Positions 21,420-33,569 of a stretch of DNA of 64,000 nucleotides are shown piece by piece. This DNA comes from Malachius bipustulatus (Eukaryota > Arthropoda > Insecta > Coleoptera > Melyridae): contig OU342630.1 of NCBI GenBank assembly GCA_910589415.1, positions 41,510,012 to 41,574,011 of the forward strand, given 5' to 3'. Made by a program: the position numbers and the translations under genes. Within the stretch, counting starts at the first letter, position 1. Each line of letters begins with the position of its first letter. The notes beneath the pieces were generated by a model, which was not told where the DNA came from, made no database searches, and saw only the letters and a list, made by a program, of their open reading frames with translations.

Positions 21420-21610
21420 TTTAAGTCGTCAAAGGAAATATAATTTTTATAAACTATATAGAGATTGGTATTTCAATTGTCAAAGAACAGCCTTGATTAA
21501 GATTTATGAAAATTTGCTTTTAATTGTGATTTATGTCACTTTTGAGCTCAAGTGCGTAAAAGTTTCAAAATTTAATTTTCAAACTAAAATGATACTAAAA
21601 CTGTAAACTC
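21420..21610. repeat. Dispersed repeat, copy 1
   Basis: GTCGTCAA, then GATTTATGTCACTTTTGAGC, then CAAGTGCGTAAA corresponds to 50405-50590. The 79-aa frame over it is chance. Confidence 0.5.
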
Positions 21611-21739
21611 AATTTATGAAAATAAATTTTTATATTTGACAACAATTTTTTGTCGACATTCTGCCTCTTGCCGCACTTCAAAGCAAGATGGATTTAGACA
21701 AATCTTTCGCCAAGTAAAAAGTCTATAATCAATAATATA

Positions 21740-22579
21740 CAGGGTGATTCTTTTGAGACGCCCATTAGAAAAATGTTCATTATTTATAGTTGATCTAGCG
21801 ACCTTGAATTTGGTGTCTAGGCAACATATAAAAGAACGAGTCAAAATTACCAAGAATTACCAAGATGGCGGCACATTTAAAAATGACCAAGCAAGATGCC
21901 GTCTTTGTTTTTTCAAATATTAACCTCATATGTTATTCCATTTTCAAGCTGTCTAAAAAAAAAAACAATCAGAATGGTTTTTACAGTTGGAGTTAGAAAT
22001 AAGTAGTTTATGTATAAGTTATAAACAGGCGAAAATCGATATTTTCAGCTTTAAAGCCATTTACAACAAAAAGAGCTTAAAATATCAGAAAACGGCTTAC
22101 GTGTCCCTATCTTAACTTTTCATGTGGTTTCCTACTGTGTAGTTGAAATGTTTATAAAGGGTGATGAAAAATCTGTTAACTTTCACCACCCCCAGTCTAA
22201 ACATTCAAACTACGTAATAGAATACGTCATAAAAAGTCAAGATAGGGACATGTAAGCCGTTTTTCTTTATCTCGAGTCATTCTTGATATACACTTGATAT
22301 GATAATTGAAAAATTATAGTTTTCGCTTGTTTACATAACTCATACGTTACTTATTTCAAGATCCAAGTGTAAGAACTATTCTTATTTGATTTTTTGGACA
22401 AATTGATAATGAAATATTATATGGGGTTTCCCATTTAAAAAACGAAGATATGCCGTCATCTTGGTAAAATTTCATTTTGACTCGTTATTGTTTATGTTGC
22501 TTTGACTCCAAATTTCAGATTCATAAGATGAACTGGGAAGTTGAACTTTTCTAATGGGAGCTTTAAAAGAATTACCCTG
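21740..22579. mobile_element. Palindromic CAGGGTGATTCTTTT element, family A
   Basis: The 840-bp element is flanked by TA. The left end CAGGGTGATTCTTTTGAGAC pairs with the right end TAAAAGAATTACCCTG. The arms match for most of their length and include AAAACGGCTTACGTGTCCC and GGGACATGTAAGCCGTTTTT. The ends differ from those of the other family A copies although the inner module is shared. Confidence 0.85.
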
Positions 22580-23635
22580 TATCGTAACAATATTACGAAG
22601 CTATTAGCGGAGTCCCCGAGCCTTCACTTTTCCATGTGACTTAGCTAGTCACGAGCCAGGCTTTCCAGTTCTCGCGTCGTGGGAAAGCGTCTTACAAAAA
22701 AATCATGCCTGCGCCTCCAGATTTCGAGTTTGTCTCCACCGGTTACCGAGTCACCGAGCGCTAGTTTGTAGGTATACAAGGTGAGGCGCGTTAACTTTAT
22801 GGCATAAAATATTTAGAACCTCACACCACTTCCGGTTACACCGGAAGTTGTCACCAACTTCCTTCTTTTAAATGGGATACTCGACATATTATTACATTAT
22901 AAGATTGTCTGAAAAAATGTAATAAAAATGTTGTTTATAGTTCAAATTTGTAGGGAGTGATTTATGAGTTATAAACAAATGAATATCGCAATTTTCCTTT
23001 TTCAAAACATCTTGGATTGAAAACGGGCCAAGATATCGTAAAACGGCTTACATAATGTCCCTATCTTAACTTTTCATGTTCTATTTTGTTGTTATGCATC
23101 GTTGTTCGAATTCGAGGTTTTGAATAATATTATCGAATATGTATCCGCGCAACGAATATTGTTTTAAGCTTTGTTGTGTTTTCATTTCATATGTTTCCAT
23201 GGTAACATCTATCTGGGTATTGTAGTCATACATATTTTTCTCTCTGAAGAAGGGTATCCAGTGCAGTGTTGTGACTTTATTTTCTACAAAAGTGGCCATA
23301 TCTTCTTAAGGGAGCCATACTGGAGAAAGAAGTAAGTAAACTTAGAATCTTTAATCCACAATGGATGCTATAGTACTGTCCGTGTCCACCATTTCGGGAT
23401 CAGCCTGTATATTATTTTTCCTATCTTATTGTGTCAATATATACCTATCTGTCGGTCAGGTAAATCTTCAAAGTGTTCATTATTCTGACGTCTATTTTCA
23501 TCCTCATCAGGCATCAGTTCCTGGATGATCCAGTCTGCTGAGTTGAACTCATTTTTAATGTCATAAGTGGATTATAGTTTTTTTATTTGTCTGACACTTG
23601 GTTTATAGTTTATATTGACAAATTGCGCAAGAACC
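22580..23635. other. Remnants of family A module and unassigned sequence
   Basis: About 22880-23080 carries a one-sided copy of the family A arm (AAAACGGCTTACATAATGTCC). GC-richer sequence at 22600-22790 includes a 19-codon frame (MPAPPDFEFVSTGYRVTER) after AAAATC, too short to support a gene. CAGCCTGTATA at about 23403 looks like an element end. Confidence 0.4.
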
Positions 23636-23849
23636 TTAAAACCAGAAACATAATTTTACATAAACTTGCCGGCTCAGGTAGTGGAGCTCACGCAGGCACA
23701 TTAAGAGTTGCAGGAATTTCGCTTGTGTAGGTATTCTACGGTCGAATATTGTTGCCAAATCTGGATGAATAGCGCTCATGTTCATAAAATTGATTATGAA
23801 TTCAACACTGGCATGACAGTAATTACTGGCTGATTCAGTCAAATCCAAC

Positions 23850-24200
23850 ACCTTGGCTATACCGGTAATTTCAAACATTATATCACCAAGAATCAAAGAC
23901 AAATAGCGTCTAATAATCAAATACCAGCATTCGAGAAATACACGCACGAATTTTAAATCTGGCAAGATTTTCAGAATCCTACTACAACAAGACTGAAATA
24001 TGTGAATAATTATTTCGGGATTTCGTTTATCATTAGATATTCGTCCGAGCTCAGTGATCATGTCTTCCATGATCTTCCCTCTTTGGTTTTTATGCCTTGA
24101 GCGCCATAGCGGGGCCTTTGAGTTGCAGTCCCTCGGTATTATAATATTTTTCTCTTTGGATGTTTTGATCTCCCTTTTCAGGTCATTTATCCATCTCTCA
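23850..24200 (-). pseudogene. LINE endonuclease-domain remnant
   Basis: The minus strand reads WINDLKREIKTSKEK, then RDCNSKAPLWRSRHKNQRG and KIMEDMITELG. That is the middle of an AP-like (EEP) endonuclease of non-LTR retrotransposons, where DFNAKSPLWGS-type motifs hold catalytic Asp and Asn. Further on, SLILGDIMFEI resembles the closing SDHxxIxFEI motif with its histidine lost. This domain nicks the target DNA to prime reverse transcription. The frame runs 206 aa including foreign sequence, but key motifs are altered and both flanks are lost, so it is dead. The R1/I-like group is most likely. Confidence 0.55.
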
Positions 24201-24239
24201 AAGTCTACTGCATCTGCTGAATGTTTACAGGAGCCGAGC

Positions 24240-24480
24240 TCAAAATATGTGAACAATACTCCCAGGATAGTCGGATTTGAGCCCTGTATAAGAGGAGTAG
24301 ATAAACGTGGAAAAATACACGTTCAGGTGTATGAAATTTTTTTGTGCGGAACAGTATACCTAGTTTTTGAGAAGCACTCTACGCCAAACCTCAAACATGA
24401 TCATGCCAAGACATGTTCGTTCCGAGACTCACGACGAGCAAACGAAGAGAATGGCGATGGAAGAATATAGTCTCTCGCCT
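24240..24480 (-). pseudogene. LINE reverse-transcriptase C-terminal fragment
   Basis: Read on the minus strand in broken frames, WHDHV, KLGILFRTKKFHTP, LLLYRAQIRPSWEYCSHIF matches the better-kept copy at 47775-47940 (WHDHVPRLAKSASQKLGTLF and following). The fragment therefore belongs to the same LINE family. It lies directly upstream, in coding sense, of the endonuclease remnant, an order that cannot come from one intact element and implies two insertions or a rearrangement. Confidence 0.65.
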
Positions 24481-26879
24481 TCACTGTATTTTGCTTCAAA
24501 ACGTTGACTTTTTTGGAGCAGATGACAGATTATTGTTATTGTAAATAAGGTGAAATTACGCTTTAAATTTTAGTGATTTTTTATTGAAAAAAAAGTTCAC
24601 AAAAGATAGTTTATTTATTTTACATTAGGTAAATGCTTGATGTAAATGTCCTTTAAACCAAACATTAGATTGACGCAAGAATCCTCTCAGCCTCTCAAAA
24701 AAAAAATACCCTCGCTCCACAAGACATCTTGGTCTTGGATTTATTTGACAACATTATTGAACTTATATTAACTACAGATTTTTTGAAACGTCGAGTTTAA
24801 CCTTCTATACCGAGGTAAATGCATGTCGTTTTTTGTCAAAATGTTGTCAAGTATTTTTTACTTATTCAAAAAAAAATCCAATATACCTATAAAGTCCCGT
24901 AACGGACAAACCAATCTCTTTCTTCAAAGGTAGGATGCAGAATCATCTTAACATTTATATAACAGACACTGAAAATGGCATAGCAATTCCAAACCCAAAA
25001 TCCTTTAACGTAACTCCAGCTTGACAGGTGCATTACTTTTTATGAGTACATCGTATTTCGTTTATTTTAGTCGGCTGATAGAAGTTTACGTTCTAGGAGA
25101 CAAATCTCACAAGATGAATATCCGAAATTTAGTGTGGAAATTTGATTTGGATTTGAAGTAAGTGAACGTCAGTCATACGATGTCTTTCCGTCTCTATTCA
25201 ATTGTCCATTATGAAGTTGGTGATTATTCCTCTTGAAGTGTCAAGCCTGAAAACGTCAAGTGGACCAATCTGCAGGTGCTTGAGACTAGGACTATAAGGA
25301 CCCTTGAAATGGTGCCGGTAGTGACATCTAGTGACTCTACAGCTAATTCGACAGGGAACTGCAACTCGCCCTTCGGGATGGGGTTTAATTTATATTTAGT
25401 CACGGATCGTTATTTTATATTTTGTAACGGGTTTTTTTTCAGGGAATTTATCATCTATAGGATCTCAGTTTTAAAATGTTATTTTTTTTAAGACATAAAG
25501 AGTTAATTTTTTTTCAAACTAATAGGTAAAACTCCAAAATAATAAAAGAGATGGAGCGATGAAAGTTTCTCAGTAATTTTATGAATTAGAGATTTTTGAT
25601 ATGGTCATTAAGTTGCTTGGGAATGAGGTGATTTTCAAATACATTTTTCAACGTTTTACTGAAATGATCTGATTTCTTCGTTATCATTTAACGTGATATT
25701 GTAATAATCCAAAGAATATTCGCCGTCCGCCATAAGTTTAATTTAACTTAATATAATTATTATTATTTTTGAATACCTACCTACCACTAAATTGTCGATG
25801 TTGAAATGGAATTTCTTCCGAAATGTAATTTTAAACAGTGTAGAGGATTAAAATCAAAACATAATACTAACATGTTTATCACTGACATTATTACATTCTT
25901 ATTTTTCCAGGTTGCTATCATCGTTCTTCTTAAAAATACAGTTTCACTAACACGCAACTTAGCTCATGTGTAAAGACTTTCCATATCTGGCGTAAGCTGC
26001 TTACCGAATGGAGAATTCTTCAGATTGCAGCTGTCTGGATTAAATGATGTATCAATGACTAGGAAACGTGTTCGAAATTAGAATCCCAGAAAATTCAATA
26101 TTATTTTTTAAATATACATTATTATTATTAATGTAATATTAATATTATTAATATTAACTTTATTTGTATATAGATAATTTTAAGAACTGCTTCACTGCAA
26201 GATAACGATCCTCCAATCCCTCCAAACCTATTTTAGATAAGGAGTGAGTTCGGCGTGCTTCCCGCAAGGCAATTTTTTTGGAGATTTTATAGTATAAATT
26301 ATACACTCGTTTACAAATTAAACATAAATATTCTCGTTTATAAACAACTATCGAACAGGACATGTAAATACCATTTTTCGCATTTCTCTTATATTTTTTA
26401 CCTTTTTTTTAGCTTGAGTGAAAAACTGTGTCGCATTTCCAAAACCTATGAGTAATGATCACATATTTTGTTATTTTAACTAGTTACCATAAACACAGCA
26501 AACTGAAGATAATTTGCAGACATCAGACATCTACAGATAATTACGTTACTTTGTCACAGTTCCTGCTATCTGTGGAATTTTCAACTCTAGTCTGCCTGTT
26601 CCACATTCAGGACATCAATACTAGCGGACTTTTCAAACGAACTTTGGAAAATCAAATCTAGTGAAAAGAAGATATGTCGAAACTTAGGCACCTCGCTATG
26701 AAAAAGGACGTTAATTTGGGGAATATTTCCGATGATACGCCTTTCTATAAGTTTATCTTCTCTCATAATGATAATTATTTAGGTAAAGTGTTTCATTAGC
26801 CTTAGATATTCCCAATGCCAGAAGGTCGTCTTTCTATTTTATTATTATTATTATTATTATTAGTCATTAGATATTATAC
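24481..26879. other. Long AT-rich stretch without recognised genes
   Basis: Short frames only. A segment at 25250-25400 is less AT-rich but has no recognisable motif. An (ATT)n microsatellite lies at about 26841-26862. Confidence 0.4.
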
Positions 26880-27810
26880 AGGGTGATTCCTATAACCTTA
26901 AATATCCATCCAATATCTCGAAAAGTGCCATTCTGCGGAAAAATATTTTTTACAAAAGTGGTTTTGGTCGATGGGGGACATCATTTAAACACAAAACAAC
27001 CCTGAACCCCTTACAACTTGCGAGCGGGTGGTGGCATCTTCGAAATTTTAAATCGAAATCCCTTATTTTATTGCACAATTAGTATTCAGTGACAAAAAAT
27101 ACGTAAGATTGATCTGAAACATTTCTGCGATTATTTATAGATTCATAGAAAATTGAGGAAATTTGATTTTGTTTATTTCTCCTAATATCTTAAAAAGTAA
27201 TAACTTTGCAGAATTTTTTACAAAAATTGGTTTAGTTCGGTGGGGGACATCGTTTAAACACAAAAACCGCATTACATCCCTCATTCCTTACGAAGATGTG
27301 GCGGTAAACTTGAAATATTAATTAACAACAAATGAAAATAACAATTGCAAAGTTCCCCACTTCTTCGCAAGGGATGAGGCTGTAGAAGAGGTTTGTGTTT
27401 AAACGGTGTCCCCCACCGAACTAAACTTTTTTTTGTAAACTAAACATTTTTTTCCGCAGTGTTTACTTTTTGAGATATAGGAGATATTGGAGAAACAAAC
27501 AAAATAAAATCTCCCTAATTAAAGCGCCACCTATGAATAATCGCAAAAAAAGTTTCAGTAAAATATTACGCATTTTTTTTCTCCCACTTAATACTAATTT
27601 AAAAAAAAATATAGGTTGCTATTTAAAATTTCAAAATCATTTCACCCCTCATTTCCTCGCAAGGAGTAAGGAATGCTGGGTGGTTTTTGTGTTTAAACGT
27701 TGAAACGTTGTCTGCTCCCGTTATGCTAAACCGCTTTTGTAAGAAACAATTTTCCGCAGTGTGCACTTTTCTTTGAGATATTTGGATGTCAGGTTACAAG
27801 AATCATTCTG
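26880..27810. mobile_element. Inverted-repeat element with CAGGGTGATTCCTATAACC ends
   Basis: Flanked by TA. The left end CAGGGTGATTCCTATAACCT pairs imperfectly with the right end AGGTTACAAGAATCATTCTG. The inside repeats a block (TTCGGTGGGGGACATCGTTT) in both orientations at about 26965, 27235, 27400 and 27690. It is an older fold-back copy without coding content. Confidence 0.7.
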
Positions 27811-29578
27811 TACATAATAATTAATTAATGTGTTATACCAAATAGCAATCCAAAAGCAAATATTTTCAATTATTTAATTCATTTTAATTCTGATTGAACA
27901 TCATTAAAAAATTACGAAAATCCTCATTCACCATCATTTTGTTTTACCAAAAATTGACTATGAAAAATAAACACGTAAAATAATTGAACTAAAACAATAA
28001 CTACAACAAATATTCAAATAGTCCATCATATTGAAATTAATATTCCCACCCTTTTATAAATTGCGCTTCGAACTTGTCCGAGTTGTTGGTTATTAACGAG
28101 TGCACATTCGGCAATGTCTAGCTCTGTAAATTTTGTTTTTAGGGTAACCCCAAGATCCCAAGAAAAGTCACAGCAAGGAAAGGTGAATCGGTAGATCTGA
28201 CCGGTCAGTTAATAGTACCACGGCGATAAACACGCGTCCCGCATTAGAATAGCCATTATTATTACTCATTGACAATCCTTTCAGGGAATCGTGGATGAAA
28301 AATGTTTCTTTTGACAGTAACAAAACTATTCGAATTAGGCATGTCATGGCCGCTCACACTATTAATTTTTAAAAGTTTTAGTTAATATGGTATCATAAAG
28401 AAACTGTTAATTATTAAGCATCTGGTATCAACATGTTCAGAAAATAATTCTCTTTCGATAGACACTATTACCATTCTTGTAGATAAAAGTGGTGAGAAAT
28501 AAACTGCAAATATGTGATTTCCCATGCTATTCGCCTATGTTCTTCTTTGAAACTTGTCACACGGTATATATTTTTTTAATATCCTCTGTAAATTTTGAAT
28601 TATATTCTCTGTCTTTCCGATCTGTAACTGACTTTGACGATTCATATATTTCCGATAATGTTTTCAAACTGAGATACAGGGCAGGGCGTTTAAGTGTCAA
28701 TCTTTTACTGTTTTTTATTGTATCTTTCTACAAAATGGACAAATTATTTTGAATTTTTGTGTAGAAGTTTTCTATTTAATAACTTCATTTTGAAATATTT
28801 CGGATAAAACATAACCACTCAGTGGTGCAGAATCTGAGGTCATAATACACCTTTTGCCTCATTAAAAAATCTGAACTGTTATTTTTACTTTTTGTTGTTT
28901 ATGTTAAATTAAATTTCTATAAAAAAGGTATATCTACTTATAAAATTTTGATAGGAAGCACCGGATTCGAGAAATATTTAATAATTTTCCTCTTTTTTTG
29001 CTATAAATTATCGACTTATTTTTTTTCAATAAACTTGTAACCTCTTTAAAAGTTTTAATAATTAAATGATAAAGGAATACATTTTAACGTTTGCAGCCTT
29101 ATAGAAGACAGGATCAGATCCACAGTATCTACATCCATAGGGGATACTGTGGAAAAAATAGGAGCAGTAGAATATCTATAAACTTTTTGTATTTAGAGTA
29201 TTAGAAGACATTTTAGGTATGAGCGATGTAAAGTGGAGGGGGTGTTTAATTAGGAGAGTGTCTAGAATATTTATAAAACGTGTTACATACTCTATTTTTC
29301 CAACGACCATTACAGAAAGGATAAAAATAAAAGTTCAAGCGATTTTCTCAAATGAATAATTTATAATGATGTCAACAATAAACATGTAACATGACCTTAA
29401 GAACAGGAAGATGTTCCTGATAAAATTCTGACCTGTGACTAATAAAGCTTAGGTCGTGACTAAGAAGCAGAACTGGATGAATGCCTTTCTGCCCTTTTCT
29501 AATATGCAGTATCTAGCGTTGTGCTTGTCGGTTTCTTGTGGGCGGTATTACGCCGGTGGCATACTTTCACGAGATTTT
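27811..29578. other. AT-rich stretch without recognised genes
   Basis: Nothing supportable was found. The open frames are short and unpatterned. Confidence 0.4.
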
Positions 29579-29895
29579 GTTTTCGACATGTCGACGACAT
29601 GTCATTGCATTTACAACATGCCGATTATAATGACGATTCACACACCAAGCAGACACGCTGCAGCTATGAAGGGACTTATTGCCCACAAATGTTTCACGAC
29701 ACTGCTTGCTGTCAAGCGACATTTCGACGGCTGCAAAGAATGGTTCGTATGTAAGTAGGTATATACAGACAAGGCTTATTGCATCTTCATCTGACTACAT
29801 GATGTATTGTCGTAGATGTGCGAAGTACAAGTTTTTGTTATGACATTTTGAACGTCATGACGTGTCTGCAACATGTCGTCGACATGTCGAAAATA
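29579..29895. repeat. Inverted repeat with GACATGTCGACGACATGTC ends
   Basis: TTTTCGACATGTCGACGACA at the left is inverted at the right (CATGTCGTCGACATGTCGAAA), enclosing about 230 bp. Each arm is itself palindromic around GTCGAC. The target duplication was not resolved. Confidence 0.55.
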
Positions 29896-30837
29896 AATGT
29901 CGTATAAGTAAACGATCGGTCTTTATAGATCCAACTAGACGGAATATATTATTGATATGGAAATATGTTCAAATAAATATAAATAGTAATTTCAAGCTTG
30001 AATTGAATTTAAATATTATGAAAATCAAATTTATAACTAGTAACAAATGTCAGAAACAAAGTTAAAGGACAAAAAAATTATGTGGAAGAGCAAAAAGAAG
30101 CACTAAGAGACGGAGAAAAGAGATTTTATAAAACCAAGGAATAAGATAAGCAACAAAAAGGAAAGATTGAAATTATAGGAGAAGGTTAAAGAATCTTGGT
30201 CAGTAACAAATAGAAGAACATGAAAAATCATATTGGGAAAAAGAGTTCTTCAGGAAACTAGAAAGGAGATGGTAGCTGTTGCTGTTCTAGAAGAAGAAAA
30301 GAACTAAAGTTTTGTTAAATAACAAAGAAGATTTTTGTTAAATAATACAGAAGATGTACGACGAGACTTGAAAAGAGGACATAATAAGTAGAAATTATAT
30401 AGGAAATTAGAAGCTATATACAACAAGAGCTGGTGAGAGAATTGAAGGGGAATTGGATTAAATTTCCTGGAGAAAGGTGGAAGGAAGTTTGATGGTTCTA
30501 GATAACACAAAATTGTATGTTATTTCATTCAAATTATTTATAGTTCTATAATAGGTATAGGTTATATTTTACTTTATTTTGAAAAACAGTTTGTGAGCTA
30601 AAAGTTATAAAAAAAAGGGTTTCAAACTAATTATTCTACATTTTATTTTAGTTCAAGCTTGGAAAATAACACTTAAATATTTATCTGTACCCACCTGAGA
30701 GAAAGAGTGCCCTTATATAATATTAAAGGTAACCAAGTATGAAAAATACACCTAATGTTAATTATTATCCACTGGTTCGTGTTGTAAGAGAATTAACTAA
30801 AATATGACAAAACATAATATTTAGAAACAAGCCCTTA
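29896..30837. other. A-rich stretch without recognised genes
   Basis: About 30060-30300 is strongly purine-biased, like a decayed charged coiled-coil coding region, but no frame holds together. Confidence 0.3.
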
Positions 30838-31364
30838 TACAGGGTGTCTCTGAAAGGTGCGGAAAAAAAGCTACCACAAATTCCTGAGGTCTAAATAAGC
30901 CGATCTAACCCAACTTATCTCTGTCCAAAAGTGAATGATTTCGGAGATACAGGGTGTCAAAAGTTCAATTTGGTTTCCGTTTTTCTTAAATAACTTTTTT
31001 AATAATTGGTATATTTTCACAATATTCGACTGAAAGGGCTTTTGTGGGGTGAAAAATTGAAAACTGCAATAATTTTTATGGTAAGATTTAGAGGGCGCCA
31101 CCGCGGTACCTTGAACACATTCAAAACGAACTATCTTTTTTGGGCCAATCTGTATTTAACTTTTAAATAAAAATTCTTATTCTCCAATGTCTTTTACCAA
31201 AAAAAGGCATACGTGGTAAGAGTTGATTTGAGCAGCCGTTTCTGAGATATCTGGATTTAAGAAAATCACTACGTGCATGGCCAGGCCTAAGTAAGTAGTT
31301 ATTAGTAATTATTGTAATAATTAAACACAATTTGAAGCGAAGGCATTGAATTAAAATTATTTTA

Positions 31365-31665
31365 CTTAAAGGCCATACCAGGTTTCAGGTGTGAGCTACC
31401 TCTCACATATGCCTGTGGTGCGCGTACTGTTGAAGTTCACTCTTTTGGGGCCACCCTTTTTATCGGAAGAGTCCGAAAGGCACTATTTGAGAAGTATTAC
31501 GAGGCAGAGTACTATGCGGTGCTTTTCCATTGCCTTCCACAAGGTGCATCCCGATTTTGGCTCGAGTAGCACAACAAATACTTTTCGGCTGCTGGTGAGT
31601 TTCGAACCAAGGTTTATCGGCTGGTGGACGAACGCTCTATCCACTACACCACGGGACCCACTTAA
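31365..31665 (-). mobile_element. tRNA-derived SINE inserted in the mariner-like element
   Basis: On the minus strand the head reads GGTCCCGTGGTGTAGTGGAT, with an A-box (TGGTGTAGTGGATAGAGCG, 31651-31633) and B-box (GGTTCGAAACTC, 31608-31597) at tRNA spacing. The acceptor stem does not close and a body of about 220 bp follows, so it is a SINE and not a tRNA gene. It separates the left terminal repeat from the transposase start. Two open frames over it are SINE translations. Confidence 0.65.
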
Positions 31666-31799
31666 CGAATTCACATCAACGAAATCACTGTCACTATAAA
31701 CCAAGTAAGTAATTGGTGTCAAATCGAATCTAAAAAAACAATTCAAGCATACACTGGAATAATAATTATTGTCAAACAATTTTAAAATTTACTTTAGTC

Positions 31800-32912
31800 A
31801 TGGCCGTACAGTATACTAATGAAGAAATTACCGATATGTTATTGGTTTTTGGATATTGACAAGAAAATGGATTAGAATCTTGCCGAATATCAGAGAACGA
31901 TTTCCGAATCGTCGCATATCAAACCATAAAACATTTGCCGCAATTGAAAGACGTCTTCGTGAAACTAGTAGGTTTACGCCTGTTTCTATTAATTATGGTC
32001 GTGCACGTACGATAAGAACTCCAGAGGTTGAGGAACTTATTTTAAATAGGATTGAAGAAAATTCTAAACTCAGCAGCAGACGATTGCGCTTAGAGCTAGG
32101 GGTATGCAAAGATACTGTTAACAGGGTGACCAGAGAACAATTACTGCACCCATTTCATGTTGAACGGGTATAGTACCTTTTACCCCATGATTATGAACCA
32201 CGTCTAGCTTTCTGCCGGTTCATTTCCAAGAACGCAGAAATCAGGATAGGAACTTTACACAAGGAATTTTATTCACAGATGGAGCCTGTTTCACGCGGAG
32301 TGGCATAACTAATTTGCACAATGAACATATTATGTCTATACTGGAGAAAATCTTCATGCGATTAAAGTAAGCCATTACTTATCAAAAGTAAGCCATTATC
32401 AGCATGAGTTTAAGATCAATGTGTGGTCAGGAATTATGGACACTTTCATAATAATTAGTCCTGTCATTTTACCACCTCGACAAAATTATTTGGAACATCT
32501 GCAAAACGAATTACCAAACTTGTTTACTCCAATGCCCTTGGAACTTCAAAGACGAATGTGGTTTATGCATGACGGTGTTCCTCCACATTTTTCGGTAAAT
32601 GTACGTAATTATTTTAGCGAACAGTATCCAAATAGATGGATAGGTAGAGCCAATGATGCACCCACAAGTTGGCCAGCTCGATCGCCTGCTATGACACCGA
32701 TGGATTACTTTTTATGGGGAACTTTGAAAACCCTTGTGTATTCTAGGTCATAGTAAATACAGAAGGTTAATTAAGGAGACGTATTGAAAGTTGAAACCGG
32801 AATGGACGTTTTAAGAAATGATCACAAAATGCTCCAAAGAGTTCAATTTAATTTTTTAAAACGTATAAATCTTTGTATACACGAAAATGGAGATCATTTT
32901 GAACATTTGATA
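31800..32912 (+). pseudogene. Mariner-like transposase, frameshifted
   Basis: The start MAVQYTNEEITDMLLVFGY is followed by a stop, then a shifted frame carries an N-terminal helix-turn-helix region (RERFPNRRISNHKTF, TPEVEELILNRI) for terminal-repeat binding. The catalytic part shows FTDGACF (first Asp), a broken middle around 32290-32420, FMHDGVPPHFS (second Asp) and RSPAMTPMDYFLWG (third Asp, about 43 residues on). The tail ends HFEHLI before a stop at about 32912. This layout matches a widespread insect mariner/Tc3-like group. At least three frame breaks or stops make it inactive. Since its element carries CAGGGTGTC ends, relatives of this enzyme may mobilise the many CAGGGTG palindromes here (inference). 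Confidence 0.85.
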
Positions 32913-33569
32913 AAAGCATTTTTTTTATTAAATTAAACTTAATTTTTGTTGTTGATAAATCTCTTATTGACTGTTTTAACTAAAGTACCTATAAAGTTAA
33001 ATCCACATTTATGTACCTAGTCGTTTTTTTGTAGCTTTCAGTGACAGTTATTTTAATTCAACGCCTTTGTTTCAAATTGTGTTCAATTTTTACAATAATT
33101 ATTACTTACTTAGGCCTGGCCATGCACGTAGTGATTTTCTTAAATCCAGATATCTCAGAAACGGCTGCTCAAATCAACTCTTACCACGTATGCCTTTTTT
33201 TGGTAAAAGACGTTGGAGAATAAGAATTTTTATTTAAAAATTAAATACAGAGTGGCCCAAAAAAGGTAGTTCGTTTTGAATGTGTTCAAGGTACCGCAGG
33301 TGGCGCCCTCTAAATTTTACAATAAAAATGATTGCAGTTTTTAATTTTTCACCCCACAAAAGCCCCTTCAGCCGAATATTATGAAAATATACCAATTATT
33401 AAAAAAGTTATTTAAGAAAAACGGAAACCAAATTGAACTTTTGACACCCTGTATCTCCGAAATCATCCACTTTTGGACGGAGATAAGTTGGGTTAGATCG
33501 GCTTATTTAGGCCTCAGGAATTTGTGGTAGCTTTTTTTCCGCACCTTTCAGAGACACCCTGTACATATA

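Larger units (their letters stand above)
30840..33561 (+). mobile_element. Mariner-like transposon with about 500-bp inverted repeats
   Basis: The 2,722-bp element starts CAGGGTGTCTCTGAAAGG and ends CCTTTCAGAGACACCCTG-like, flanked by TA (30838-30839 and 33562-33563). Terminal repeats run 30840-31344 and 33063-33561 and are close to identical, so the copy is fairly young or homogenised. Inside are a SINE and a broken transposase gene. TA duplication and the transposase type agree on the IS630/Tc1/mariner superfamily. Confidence 0.9.

Noticed and set aside
24054..24470. 138-aa plus-strand frame as a gene
   Set aside because: It is antisense to LINE endonuclease and reverse-transcriptase remnants.
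31592..31662. Functional tRNA gene on the minus strand
   Set aside because: A and B boxes are good, but the acceptor stem does not pair and a SINE body follows.
31483..31779. 98-aa minus-strand frame as a protein
   Set aside because: It is a translation through the SINE head and body.
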